Positions 32,925-42,037 of a stretch of DNA of 64,000 nucleotides are shown here, piece by piece (position 1 is the first letter of the stretch; every line of letters starts with the position of its first letter). A program made the translations under genes and the position numbers. The DNA comes from CAYPUT01 sp046541715. GTDB lineage: Bacteria; Spirochaetota; Spirochaetia; DSM-27196; PWMO01. Where the stretch lies: positions 1 through 64,000 of the forward strand of contig JBKHCS010000002.1 of assembly GCA_046541715.1 (NCBI GenBank), given 5' to 3'. Under the pieces are notes generated by a model. The model was not told the DNA's origin and made no database searches. It saw only the letters and a program-made list of their open reading frames with translations.

Positions 32925-35405
32925 ATGGCTGAAGAGCGACAGGATGATCAGAAGCCCAAAACGGCGCTAATCAAACACAAGAAAGACTCCGGGTCTCAAG
33001 ACGGCAATGCGCCTGAAAAGAAGAAGGTGCGTGTCGTCGTCAAGCGCAAGGGCAAAACGAAACCTGAAGCGGAAACGGAAGAAAGAGAGAATAAACGGTC
33101 CACCGAGGTCACTTCGGGGCCCGGTGTTAGCTCTGTTCGGGTGAAGCCCGAAGAACCCACGCCGCCGAAGCGGCCCGCAAGACCGACCGGAAAGATCGAT
33201 CCGTCCACCATACCCCCCTCCGTCCGGGCGCCGATTCAACGGCCCGGAGAGGAGCGGACACCTCCGCCGCAAGCAAGACGACGGGACGCAGGTCCCGGAG
33301 GCCCGCAGCGTCCTCGAGGCGACGTCGGTGCCGGAAGGCCCGCGGACCGATCCGGCAGGCCCCAGACTGCCGACCAATCCCGGGGCAGGCCCTCTGCGGG
33401 CTGGTCGCCCCCGGGCCGGGGTCCCGGGCGTCCCGGCGGCCCTCCCGGCGCCCCCGGGAGAACGGCTCCACCTCGGGGCCTCCCGGGGAGCGGTGGCGGC
33501 GGCGTGGAAGACAAGAAGACTCCGTCGAAAAAGTTCTTCAAGACAAAGAAGCGGGAGTATCCCAAGCGGGAGCGTTACCAGGAAAAGCCGATCCAGTGGA
33601 AACAGAAGAGGCAGCCGGGTCCAAAGGCTAACCCCGTTCCCAAAGAGATCGATATCATGGAGGTCATCACGGTTTCCGAGCTGGCCCGGAAACTCAACCT
33701 GAAGGCCTCGGACCTTATCGGCAAGTTGATGGCGATGGGCATGATGGTGACGATAAACCAGCAGATCGACGCGGAAACGGCGGAAATCCTCGCCGGCGAG
33801 TACGGCTGTAAGGTCAATATTGTCTCCCTATACGACGAGACCATTATCGAAACGGAGGATGACACGGAAGGGGACCTCCGACCCCGGCCACCCGTTATCA
33901 CGGTTATGGGGCACGTCGACCATGGTAAGACGAAGCTTCTCGACGCGATCCGGAGGACCGACGTCGTCGCCGGCGAGTTCGGCGGCATTACCCAGCATAT
34001 CGGGGCATACCAGGTGGAGCTTCCCCAAGGAAAGCTTACCTTTCTCGACACGCCGGGGCACGAAGCCTTTGGCATGATGCGAGCCCGGGGAGCCCAGATT
34101 ACCGATATCGTTATTCTGGTCGTTGCCGCCGACGACGGAGTAATGCCCCAGACCCGGGAGGCGGTTGATCACGCAAAAGCCGCGGAAGTACCGATTATCG
34201 TCGCCGTCAACAAGATCGATCTCGCGGACGCCAATCCGGACCGGGTTAAACAACAACTCTCCGAGTTGGATCTGATTCCCGAGGATTGGGGCGGTTCGAC
34301 CCTCTTCTGCGACGTCTCGGCCCTTACCGGGGAAGGGGTTCCCGAGCTGCTCGAGACCGTGCTTCTCCAGTCTGAGATCCTCGAGCTCAAGGCGAATTAC
34401 GACACCAACGCCGAGGGAACCATTGTAGAGTCCCGGATCGATCCGGGTCGGGGTTCGGTCTCGACCCTCTTGGTGCAACGGGGAACCCTTCGAGTTGGTG
34501 ACAGCTTTATCGCCGGGGTGTTTCCCGGACGAGTTCGGGCGCTCTTTGACGATCGGGGTGAAAAGGTGGAAGCAGCCTCGCCCGCGATGCCCGTCGAGGT
34601 CCTCGGTATCACCGGGGTACCTAACGCCGGGGATCCCTTTCAGGTTACCGACAACGACAAGATGGCGCGGCAGGTAGGCGACAAACGACAAGAGCTCCGG
34701 AAGGTCGAAGAGGCTAGAAACGTCAAGAAGATTACCCTGGACAACCTCTACGATAGCATCCAAGCCGGTTCGGTCCAGGACCTCCGGGTTATCATCAAGG
34801 GGGACGTTCACGGGTCGGTCGAGGCCATCCAGCAAGCCGTCGAGAAGCTCAGTACGGAAGAAGTTCGGTTGGTGTGTATCAGATCGGCGGCGGGGGCGAT
34901 CAACGAGGACGATGTTCGTCTCGCGAGCGCGTCGGATGCCATCATCGTCGGGTTTCACGTTCGACCCACGCCGCGGGCTCTCGAGCTTGCCGAAACCGAA
35001 AAGGTAGAGATTCGGAAGTACAACGTCATCTACGAAGTGGTTGACGACATCAAGGCCGCGATGGAAGGTCTCCTGTCGCCGGAGCTCCGGGAAGAGACGA
35101 TCGGCAAGGTCGAGGTACGGGAGCTCTTCCGTGTACCAAAGATCGGCGTCATTGCCGGATCCTACGTCACGGAGGGCAAGGTTCGGCGGAATGCCGGCGT
35201 CCACGTCGTACGCGACGGCGTCGAGGTATATTCCGGGAAGATAAACTCCTTGAAGCGATTCAAGGACGACGCCCGAGAAGTGGAAGCCGGTTACGAATGC
35301 GGTGTCGGCGTGGAGAACTTCAACGATCTCAAGATCGGTGACGTCCTCGAAGTCTACCAGGTGGTAGAGCACGCGAAGAAGCTTGGAGAAGCGACGCAGA
35401 AGTAA
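32925..35405 (+). CDS. infB: Translation initiation factor IF-2
   Basis: GTPase that positions initiator tRNA on the 30S subunit. The 826-residue protein has a long, basic, Pro/Arg/Gly-rich disordered N-terminus (to about residue 235), an IF2N motif (DIMEVITVSELARKLNLKASDLIGKLMAMG split over two helices), the G domain with GHVDHGKT near residue 329, DTPGHEAF and NKID, and the C-terminal domains II-IV ending CGVGVENFNDLKIGDVLEVYQ. The stop shares a base with the rbfA ATG (TAATG). Confidence 0.97.
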   Translation: MAEERQDDQKPKTALIKHKKDSGSQDGNAPEKKKVRVVVKRKGKTKPEAETEERENKRSTEVTSGPGVSSVRVKPEEPTPPKRPARPTGKIDPSTIPPSVRAPIQRPGEERTPPPQARRRDAGPGGPQRPRGDVGAGRPADRSGRPQTADQSRGRPSAGWSPPGRGPGRPGGPPGAPGRTAPPRGLPGSGGGGVEDKKTPSKKFFKTKKREYPKRERYQEKPIQWKQKRQPGPKANPVPKEIDIMEVITVSELARKLNLKASDLIGKLMAMGMMVTINQQIDAETAEILAGEYGCKVNIVSLYDETIIETEDDTEGDLRPRPPVITVMGHVDHGKTKLLDAIRRTDVVAGEFGGITQHIGAYQVELPQGKLTFLDTPGHEAFGMMRARGAQITDIVILVVAADDGVMPQTREAVDHAKAAEVPIIVAVNKIDLADANPDRVKQQLSELDLIPEDWGGSTLFCDVSALTGEGVPELLETVLLQSEILELKANYDTNAEGTIVESRIDPGRGSVSTLLVQRGTLRVGDSFIAGVFPGRVRALFDDRGEKVEAASPAMPVEVLGITGVPNAGDPFQVTDNDKMARQVGDKRQELRKVEEARNVKKITLDNLYDSIQAGSVQDLRVIIKGDVHGSVEAIQQAVEKLSTEEVRLVCIRSAAGAINEDDVRLASASDAIIVGFHVRPTPRALELAETEKVEIRKYNVIYEVVDDIKAAMEGLLSPELREETIGKVEVRELFRVPKIGVIAGSYVTEGKVRRNAGVHVVRDGVEVYSGKINSLKRFKDDAREVEAGYECGVGVENFNDLKIGDVLEVYQVVEHAKKLGEATQK

Positions 35406-35752
35406 TGGCCAATCACAGAATGGAACGGGTGGCGAGTCTCCTTCAGCAGGAGCTGAGCCGCCTTATTCTCGACGAAGAGCTCAAAGACCCTCGTATCAAC
35501 AAGCTTGTTGCCATAAGTGGGGTTACGGTATCGAAGGACCTCGAGTACGCCAAGGCTAGGGTTTCGGGATACCTAACCCACAAGAAGCTGGAAAAGGCAG
35601 TCGACGGACTCAACAGCGCCGCCGGGTTTATTCAGGGGCGCCTTGCGAAAAGATTGCGGTTTCGTGCGACGCCGAAGCTCACGTTCGTGGTGGACCACAG
35701 TATCGAAGAAGGGTTCGAGCTGACCCAAAAAATCGACGAGATAGTCCCCTAG
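35405..35752 (+). CDS. rbfA: Ribosome-binding factor A
   Basis: Small 30S maturation factor, 115 residues with the typical RbfA pattern: RMERVASLLQQELSRLI, DPRI, SGVTVSKDLEYAKARVSGY and a final LRFRATPKLTFVVDHSIEEGF. Translation is coupled to infB through a TAATG overlap. It is followed 3 nt later by truB, the standard order. Confidence 0.95.
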   Translation: MANHRMERVASLLQQELSRLILDEELKDPRINKLVAISGVTVSKDLEYAKARVSGYLTHKKLEKAVDGLNSAAGFIQGRLAKRLRFRATPKLTFVVDHSIEEGFELTQKIDEIVP

Positions 35753-35755
35753 TCG

Positions 35756-36619
35756 ATGCTCAACGGGGCGGTGCTCTTGGACAAGCCTCCGGGAACGACG
35801 TCCTTCGGAGCACTCGGTCCTTTGAAACGGGGCTTCGACACTCGGCGTATCGGCCACACGGGAACGTTGGACCCCTTCGCGTCGGGTCTCCTGATAGCCC
35901 TCATCGGGAAGATGACGCGGTTAGCCGGGTACGTTACCGACTACGGAAAGGAGTACCTGGCGACCTTCCGGTTCGGAGCGGAGACCGATACGCTGGATAC
36001 CGAAGGGAAGGTCCTGTACCGGGCACCGGTTCCGACGGAGAAGGCCATCCGAGACGCATTGCCGGCGTTTTTCGGAGCTATAGACCAGCGACCCCCGGCG
36101 TTCTCGGCGGTGCACGTCGCCGGAGTTCGGGCTTACCGTCTGTCACGAAGCGGTCAGGAGGTGGACATCCCGCCCCGGCGGGTTGTCATTCACGTCTTCG
36201 AGGCCCTCGATTGGGACCCTCCGGACCTTAGCGTCCGGATCGCCTGTGGGAAAGGCACCTACATTCGATCCCTGGCCCGGGACCTGGGGTTGGCCGTCGG
36301 CAGCCGCGCCTACGTCCGGGAGCTTCGGAGGACCCGGATCGGCCCCTACTCGGTGGACGGTGCGGTGTCACCCGAGGCCGGGGCAGAGGGGCAGGGTCTA
36401 TTGACTCCCCGGGAGTTCCTTGCCCTCGGAGGCGAAGTTCCGGAGGTTGCGGTAGGGGACGAGGCGGCGGGTCGCATTCGAAACGGGACGAACCTGACCC
36501 CCGGGTTGCTCGGCCGATCGCCCCCGGGAGACGGGTTGTTTTCGGTGGTTCACGAGGGAAGCGTTCTGGCCCTGTGTCGCTCACAGGGGGGAGAGCTTTC
36601 CTACCTTGCGGTTCTTTGA
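35756..36619 (+). CDS. truB: tRNA pseudouridine-55 synthase TruB
   Basis: Makes pseudouridine 55 in the T-loop of tRNAs. 287 residues with the catalytic Asp39 in GHTGTLDPFASGLL, KEYLATFRFG, RPPAFSAVHVAGVRAY and KGTYIRSLARDLG. The ATG lies 3 nt after the rbfA stop. The C-terminal part after about residue 210 is a short PUA-like extension. Confidence 0.95.
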   Translation: MLNGAVLLDKPPGTTSFGALGPLKRGFDTRRIGHTGTLDPFASGLLIALIGKMTRLAGYVTDYGKEYLATFRFGAETDTLDTEGKVLYRAPVPTEKAIRDALPAFFGAIDQRPPAFSAVHVAGVRAYRLSRSGQEVDIPPRRVVIHVFEALDWDPPDLSVRIACGKGTYIRSLARDLGLAVGSRAYVRELRRTRIGPYSVDGAVSPEAGAEGQGLLTPREFLALGGEVPEVAVGDEAAGRIRNGTNLTPGLLGRSPPGDGLFSVVHEGSVLALCRSQGGELSYLAVL

Positions 36620-36620
36620 A

Positions 36621-36649
36621 TTGACATTAACCGCCGGTATGAGAATACT
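36621..36649 (+). promoter_or_regulatory. Promoter of rpsO-pnp
   Basis: A perfect TTGACA (36621-36626), 17-nt spacer and AATACT (36644-36649). Transcription would start near 36656, leaving a leader of about 60 nt before rpsO, long by the standards of this window. Confidence 0.7.
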
Positions 36650-36677
36650 ATTAGCCTACTAAATCGAAGCATGGGAA

Positions 36678-36690
36678 CGGCTTGGAGCCG
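36678..36690 (+). promoter_or_regulatory. Small hairpin in the rpsO leader, possible S15 autoregulatory element
   Basis: CGGCT (36678-36682), loop TGG, AGCCG (36686-36690) can form a 5-bp stem in the leader of rpsO. S15 represses its own mRNA through leader structures in several bacteria, though the structures differ among groups. The assignment here is conjecture. Confidence 0.3.
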
Positions 36691-36718
36691 GATGTGGTAG
36701 AGACCTGAGGAGAACTAG

Positions 36719-36988
36719 ATGCCATTGACCAAAGTCAGGAAGGAAGAGCTCGTAAAAGAGTTCGGTGGGAGCGAGAAGGATACCGGCCGCGCGGAGGTGC
36801 AGGTTGCTCTTCTTACCGAGCGAATCACCGAGCTTACCGAGCACCTGAAGATTGAAAAGAAAGATCACAGCTCCCGGCGAGGCCTCCTGAAGCTCGTCGG
36901 ACAGCGTCGTCGTCTCCTGCGTTACTTGCGCAACAACGATCTTGATCGCTATCGAAGCATCATTGAGCGACTCGGTCTTCGCAAGTAG
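36719..36988 (+). CDS. rpsO: 30S ribosomal protein S15
   Basis: 89 residues, standard length. The pattern KDTGRAEVQVALLTERITELTEHLK, DHSSRRGLLKLVGQRRRLLRYLR and YRSIIERLGLRK identifies S15, which binds 16S rRNA at the central domain. The ribosome site GAGGAGA lies 6 nt before the ATG. It precedes pnp by 14 nt, the usual rpsO-pnp pair. Confidence 0.97.
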   Translation: MPLTKVRKEELVKEFGGSEKDTGRAEVQVALLTERITELTEHLKIEKKDHSSRRGLLKLVGQRRRLLRYLRNNDLDRYRSIIERLGLRK

Positions 36989-37002
36989 GCAGGGATAGAG
37001 GA

Positions 37003-39177
37003 ATGCATTCAGTCACAATCAAAATTGGACAGGAAGATCTCGTCCTCCGGACGGGACATATGGCGAAGCAGGCAAACGGTTCGGTCTTTGCTACCTACGG
37101 CGGGACGGCGGTCCTCGCTACCGCCTGCTGCAGCGAGAAACCGGTGGAGGGGCTCGACTACGTTCCCCTGCAGGTCGAATACAACGAAAAATACTACGCG
37201 GCGGGAAAGATTCCCGGCGGTTTTATTAAGCGGGAAGGGCGCCCGAAGGACAAGGAGATCTTGGTCTCCCGGCTCATCGACCGGCCGATGCGCCCCCTCT
37301 TCTCGAAGGCATTTAAACGGGATATTCAAGTCGTTCCGACGGTTGTCTCGGCGGATCAAACCTATACGCCGGATGTCGTCGCCATTGTCGCAGCCTCCGC
37401 CGCAGTTACCGTGTCGGACATTCCCTTCGACGGGCCGATCGGCGCCGTTCGGGTCTGCTCGGTCGACGGAGAGCTTATTGTGAACCCGACCTTTCAGCAG
37501 ATAGAAGAGGCCGAGCTCGACATTGTGGTGGCCGGTACCGACGAAGGCATCACAATGGTCGAGGGTGGCGGCGATCAGGCGTCGGAGGACTTGCTCCTTG
37601 CGGCAATCGACTTTGCCCGGGCCCCGATCGCCGAGCTCTGCCGCGTACAGAAAGAGCTCAGAGACACCGCAGGGAAAGAGAAGCTTCCCCTCGTCGAGGA
37701 GACCGTTGTTCTCGAAGAAAAAGACGCGATCGACGCCTTCGCGCGACCGAAGATGGTCGAGGCATGCTTTGTAAAGGGCAAGTTCGAGCGTCACAACGCC
37801 ATCAAGAACGTTATCAAGGAGACCTACGAGGCATTCGGCGAGAAGATAGCCGAGGAACAAGAGCGCTTGTTCTACGCCTACATGGAAGAGCTGGAGCAGG
37901 AGATCGTCCGGGCTTCCATTCTTCGGGACAAGAAGCGGACAGACGGCCGGGGGCCTTCGGATATCCGAAACATTACCTGCGAGGTAGGGACGCTTCAGCG
38001 AACCCACGGCTCTGCCCTCTTTACCCGGGGAGAGACACAGGCTCTGGCGATTGTAACCCTCGGTACCGTCTACGACGAACAGATTATGGACGACATCGAG
38101 GGCGACCGACGGCAGAACTTTATGCTGCACTACAATTTTCCGCCTTTCTCCGTCGGGGAGACGGGACGGCTTGGAACCGGGCGACGGGAAATCGGCCACG
38201 GTCACCTCGCCCGAAGGGCCATCGAAGCGGTCGTTCCGGAAAAGAGCGCTTTTCCCTATACGATTCGGGTCGTCTCCGAAATACTTGAATCCAACGGTTC
38301 CTCCTCTATGGCCACGGTCTGCGGAAGTAGCCTCGCTCTTATGAACGCCGGGGTTCCGGTTCTGAAGCCCGTCGCCGGAATCGCGATGGGGCTGGTTCAA
38401 GAGGGGGACGATTTCGTCGTGCTAAGCGATATCCTCGGCGAAGAGGATCACCTCGGCGATATGGACTTCAAGGTCGCGGGTACCGAGGAAGGTATTACCG
38501 CCTTCCAGATGGACATCAAGCGGAAGAACGTCGACACCGAGGTCATGAGTATTGCGCTAGAGCAGGCCCGGAAGGGACGTCTCGATATCTTGAATACTAT
38601 GGGGCAAGCGATCCGGAAACCCCAGGAGTCTCTTTCCCAGTACGCTCCACGCATTATCTCCTTTAAGGTTGACCCGGACAAGATCGGGCTTCTCATCGGC
38701 CCCGGCGGCAAGACGATCAAGGGCATCAGTGAGCGGTTCGACGTAAACACCAACATCGACGACGACGGAACGGTTACCATCTACACCAAGGAGTCGGGAA
38801 GCGGTGCCCAGGCGAAAGATGCGTTCATGTCTCTCCTCGAGGAACCCGAAATCGGCAAGACCTACGAGGGTGTCGTCCGTCGTATCGTAGACTTCGGCGC
38901 CTTTATCGAGTTCCTTCCGGGGAAGGAAGGCCTCTGTCACATCTCCCGGATGGCCGACCACCGGGTTGAGTCGGTGGAGGACGTTCTGAGCATGAATCAG
39001 ACGGTACCGGTTAAGATTATCGAGATCGATAAGATGGGGCGCGTGAACCTGAGCCTGATCTACGAAGGGGCCGACGATTCACCACACCGGCCTCGGGACC
39101 GGGACCGGGATCGCGGTGGTCGCGATAGTCGCGGCCGAGGGGGCCGGGACGGCGGACGGGACCGCGACAGACGATAA
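37003..39177 (+). CDS. pnp: Polyribonucleotide nucleotidyltransferase (PNPase)
   Basis: Trimeric 3'-5' phosphorolytic exoribonuclease of mRNA decay. 724 residues: two RNase PH domains (KEGRPKDKEILVSRLIDRPMRPLF-type region and GRGPSDIRNITCEVG, RTHGSALFTRGETQ, MATVCGSSLALMNAG), a KH domain (IGLLIGPGGKTIKGI) and an S1 domain (GKTYEGVVRRIVDFGAFIEFLPGKEGLCHIS). The tail after about residue 695 is made of Arg, Asp and Gly repeats, probably a flexible RNA- or protein-binding end. dut starts 1 nt after its stop. Confidence 0.97.
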   Translation: MHSVTIKIGQEDLVLRTGHMAKQANGSVFATYGGTAVLATACCSEKPVEGLDYVPLQVEYNEKYYAAGKIPGGFIKREGRPKDKEILVSRLIDRPMRPLFSKAFKRDIQVVPTVVSADQTYTPDVVAIVAASAAVTVSDIPFDGPIGAVRVCSVDGELIVNPTFQQIEEAELDIVVAGTDEGITMVEGGGDQASEDLLLAAIDFARAPIAELCRVQKELRDTAGKEKLPLVEETVVLEEKDAIDAFARPKMVEACFVKGKFERHNAIKNVIKETYEAFGEKIAEEQERLFYAYMEELEQEIVRASILRDKKRTDGRGPSDIRNITCEVGTLQRTHGSALFTRGETQALAIVTLGTVYDEQIMDDIEGDRRQNFMLHYNFPPFSVGETGRLGTGRREIGHGHLARRAIEAVVPEKSAFPYTIRVVSEILESNGSSSMATVCGSSLALMNAGVPVLKPVAGIAMGLVQEGDDFVVLSDILGEEDHLGDMDFKVAGTEEGITAFQMDIKRKNVDTEVMSIALEQARKGRLDILNTMGQAIRKPQESLSQYAPRIISFKVDPDKIGLLIGPGGKTIKGISERFDVNTNIDDDGTVTIYTKESGSGAQAKDAFMSLLEEPEIGKTYEGVVRRIVDFGAFIEFLPGKEGLCHISRMADHRVESVEDVLSMNQTVPVKIIEIDKMGRVNLSLIYEGADDSPHRPRDRDRDRGGRDSRGRGGRDGGRDRDRR

Positions 39178-39178
39178 C

Positions 39179-39649
39179 GTGGCAGACGCGCCGAAGGGGA
39201 TAAAGACGGCCGCAGCCGGCGTCCGCGTAATCGTGGACGCAGACCCCGAGCATTTCCCGCGGTACGCCTCTGCGGAAGCCGCGGGGGCGGACCTGCGTGC
39301 CGCGATAGACAAAGCGATAGAGCTGAAGCCCGGGGAGCGTTCGGTTGTTCCCACGGGAATCAAATGCGCAATACCCGAGGGGTACGAAGGTCAGGTGCGC
39401 CCCCGCTCCGGTCTCGCGGCACGCCACGGGGTGACGTTGGTAAACAGCCCGGGAACGATCGACAGCGACTACCGGGGAGAGATCGGGGTGATCCTTATTA
39501 ATCACGGGAGCGAAGCCTTCGAGATACAACCGGGGGAACGATTGGCCCAACTGGTTATCGCGCCGGTGGTCCGGGCCGATTTCGTCCTCGGGACGCCGGA
39601 AGACTCGCTTCGAGGAGCCGGAGGGTTTGGCTCAACCGGTCGGGCTTAA
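39179..39649 (+). CDS. dut: Deoxyuridine triphosphatase (dUTPase)
   Basis: Hydrolyses dUTP to dUMP, protecting DNA from uracil and feeding dTMP synthesis. The 156-residue trimeric-type protein carries the five motifs: AGADLRA, PRSGLA, GTIDSDYRGEI, ERLAQLVI and the C-terminal RGAGGFGSTG. The GTG at 39179 was chosen; a longer in-frame extension would lie entirely inside pnp. It starts 1 nt after pnp and overlaps lptF by 23 nt. Confidence 0.94.
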   Translation: MADAPKGIKTAAAGVRVIVDADPEHFPRYASAEAAGADLRAAIDKAIELKPGERSVVPTGIKCAIPEGYEGQVRPRSGLAARHGVTLVNSPGTIDSDYRGEIGVILINHGSEAFEIQPGERLAQLVIAPVVRADFVLGTPEDSLRGAGGFGSTGRA

Positions 39650-40943
39650 GGACCGCTTCGGCGGTCGTCATGTCGTCGAACGCTACGTAATTTGGGAGTT
39701 TCTGCTCTCCTTTGGGGTAGCGTTCTCCTTTTTTTTCTTTGCCTTCTTCATCAATCAAATCCTGCTCCTCGCGGAAGACATTCTGACAAAGAACGTTCCC
39801 CTCGGGGACGTGTTACGTTTGATTCTCTATTCCCTTCCGGCAATCGTGGCCTTGTCCTTCCCCTTTGGTTCCCTCGTCGGAGCTCTGATGACCGTCGGGC
39901 GGCTCTCGGCGGATCACGAGCTTCTCGCCCTCGAGGCTTCGGGTGTTCGGACACGTCGAGTGTCTACTCCGATACTGGCGGTCGGGCTGGTCTTTTCCCT
40001 CTTTTCTTTTATGGTAAACGACGTGTTCCTTCCCTTGGGTACCCTAGAGTTTAGCCGGCTCTACCGAGAGCTCCTCTACCGTAACCCGGCCCTCGAGCTG
40101 GACGAGTATTCGATTACCCGGTATCAGGAGAACATTATCGTCACCGGGGCGGTCACCGAGGGGGTCGTCGAGGACTTGATGATTCTCGAAAGGAACCGAG
40201 AAGGACAAAACCGGGTTATCGTCTCGGATCGAGCCCAGATAATCTCGGAGGGCGGGGCCGTCGGGGTTATCTCCCTTACTCTCGACGACGTCGTTACCCA
40301 TTCCTACGACAGCCGGCAGGCCGCCGCGCAGGAGTACCTCGAAGCGGAGCAGATGGTGTACAACGTGGTTCTCCGGGATATCGCCGCGACGATTCAGGCG
40401 CCGGGGCCCAGGGAAATGAGCTCCCGGGACGTCTATTCGGAAATGGTAGAAAAGCGAGAGAACTTGGGCGATCGTCGGGAGGAGCATCGGCAGAATATCG
40501 CCCGGCAGGCCGCGACTCTCTTCAGCCGTTACGTGCACTACCAGGAGGCGGTGGAGGAGGGCAGCATTGCGGCGGAGGCGGGCTTTTCGGGGCTGTTGGA
40601 GCAGCGGGAGCTTGTTGTCCGGGAAAGAGAGCGACCTATTACCGATCGGACTCTCCAGATTTTTTCCATCGAGTTTCACAAGAAATTCTCGATTCCCTTC
40701 GGTTGTTTGGCTTTTGCCGTCCTTGCCTTCCCCTTGGGACGGTTCGCCAAACGAAGCGGCCGCTCGGTTGGTTTCGGTCTCGGACTCTTCGTCGCGATTG
40801 TCTATTGGAGCCTCTTGGTCGCCGGACAGACGATCGGCGTCCAGAACCCGTCCACTTCGCCGGCATTGATGATGTGGCTCCCAAACATCGTCGTGGTGGT
40901 CGCCGGTGTCGCCATGATCGTGATTAGACGCCGGTACCAATAA
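39627..40943 (+). CDS. lptF: LptF/LptG family permease (first copy)
   Basis: 438 residues with the YjgP/YjgQ plan: membrane helices at about 23-45, 60-85 and 105-125, a periplasmic beta-jellyroll-like domain in the middle, and three helices at the C-terminus (SIPFGCLAFAVLAFPLG, GFGLGLFVAIVYWSLLVAG, WLPNIVVVVAGVAMIVI). LptF and LptG form the inner-membrane core of the LPS export ABC transporter. A coiled-coil stretch of about 100 residues (EMVEKRENLGDRREEHRQN) before the last helices is unusual. The TTG at 39627 overlaps dut by 23 nt with GGAGG-like bases upstream. No lptB ATPase lies in the window. Confidence 0.88.
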   Translation: MAQPVGLKDRFGGRHVVERYVIWEFLLSFGVAFSFFFFAFFINQILLLAEDILTKNVPLGDVLRLILYSLPAIVALSFPFGSLVGALMTVGRLSADHELLALEASGVRTRRVSTPILAVGLVFSLFSFMVNDVFLPLGTLEFSRLYRELLYRNPALELDEYSITRYQENIIVTGAVTEGVVEDLMILERNREGQNRVIVSDRAQIISEGGAVGVISLTLDDVVTHSYDSRQAAAQEYLEAEQMVYNVVLRDIAATIQAPGPREMSSRDVYSEMVEKRENLGDRREEHRQNIARQAATLFSRYVHYQEAVEEGSIAAEAGFSGLLEQRELVVRERERPITDRTLQIFSIEFHKKFSIPFGCLAFAVLAFPLGRFAKRSGRSVGFGLGLFVAIVYWSLLVAGQTIGVQNPSTSPALMMWLPNIVVVVAGVAMIVIRRRYQ

Positions 40944-42037
40944 TGCAGCACAACCTTGTTCGCCCCTCGGTCTTCGACTGGATGGTACTGAAGAGTTTTT
41001 TTCCGGTCTTTTTCGCGGCACTCCTCTTTTTCGTTCTCATTATTCAGTTGGTAGACCTCTTCGCAAATCTTGTACGTTACTTGAGCCTGGAGGTGCCCCT
41101 TCTCTCGATTGCGAGAGTTCAGTTTCTCTACCTGCCCAAGAGTGTCTCTTTCGCGTTGCCGGTGGCCCTTCTGTTCGCGGTGGCTTTTACTCTTGGACAG
41201 CTCTACTCCAACAACGAGCTTATCAGCGTCTTTGCCGCCGGGATCAGCCTCTACCGATTTGTTCTGCCGCTCCTTATTCTGGGCCTTCTCTTTGGCCTCG
41301 GGAGCGTGGTTTTCGAGGAGAAAGTGGTTATCGAGACGCTTCGGGAGAAGAACGAGCTTTCCCGAGAGCTCTTGAATATCAACCGTACTTTCAGCAACAC
41401 CCGAGTTGCGGTTAGCAGCCCGGACCGCCGGGTGGTTATCTACGCCGACTACTACAACGATGCGGCCGGAACGCTCTCTGGTGTCACGGTCCTCCTCCGG
41501 AATCCTGACGGCTCCTTCTCAGAGCGCATCGAGGCGCCCTGGGGAGAATGGAACGGGAGCAATTGGGAGTTTTCCGACGCGGTGGTCTTCGCGTACGGGG
41601 AGGGCGGATTCGAGCGCCTGAGCCCGCAGCGCGTTTCGGACGAAGAGGTCGCGATTAGGCCTCGGGTGTTCCAACGTTCGGAACGAGACGTTTCGGAAAT
41701 GACTCTCGAACAGGCTCGGGATTTCGTGCGGTCCCAGCGGGAGGCAGGGCTTCCCTTTCGACGGGCTCTGACGGAGTACTGGAACCGCTACTCCTTCGCT
41801 CTCACACCGGTTATCGTCGTGTTGTTTTCCGCCGCGGTAGGAGGCCGGTTTCGAAAAAACATCATTCTGATGAGCCTACTCCTTTCGCTCTCCCTCGCCG
41901 TCGCCTATTACGTCGCCGGGATGGTTACCGACCTGATGGCCGTCGGCGGACTCCTCTCTCCTTTTGCCGGTGCCTGGATCGCCGCCCTCGTGTTTCTCTT
42001 GGCCGGGGGTGTTCTGTTCCGATACGCGAGAACGTAA
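40943..42037 (+). CDS. lptG: LptF/LptG family permease (second copy)
   Basis: 364 residues, same architecture as the gene before it: N-terminal helices (FFPVFFAALLFFVLIIQLVDLF, LPVALLFAVAFTLGQLY, FVLPLLILGLLFGLGSVVF), a periplasmic domain (about residues 120-270) and C-terminal helices (SFALTPVIVVLFSAAVGG, ILMSLLLSLSLAVAYYVAG, PFAGAWIAALVFLLAGGVLF). The ATG shares one base with the lptF stop, and its own stop shares one with tgt. The two permeases should form a heterodimer. Which is LptF and which LptG is by order only. Confidence 0.88.
   Translation: MQHNLVRPSVFDWMVLKSFFPVFFAALLFFVLIIQLVDLFANLVRYLSLEVPLLSIARVQFLYLPKSVSFALPVALLFAVAFTLGQLYSNNELISVFAAGISLYRFVLPLLILGLLFGLGSVVFEEKVVIETLREKNELSRELLNINRTFSNTRVAVSSPDRRVVIYADYYNDAAGTLSGVTVLLRNPDGSFSERIEAPWGEWNGSNWEFSDAVVFAYGEGGFERLSPQRVSDEEVAIRPRVFQRSERDVSEMTLEQARDFVRSQREAGLPFRRALTEYWNRYSFALTPVIVVLFSAAVGGRFRKNIILMSLLLSLSLAVAYYVAGMVTDLMAVGGLLSPFAGAWIAALVFLLAGGVLFRYART

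Noticed and set aside
33828..35372. Long open frame of 514 codons on the minus strand opposite infB
   Set aside because: A shadow of GC-rich codon use in infB: no ribosome site, no family motif, wholly inside a certain gene.
39116..39178. Longer dut N-terminus inside pnp
   Set aside because: The extra residues encode only the complement frame of the Arg/Asp/Gly tail of PNPase; the GTG just after the pnp stop gives a normal dUTPase.
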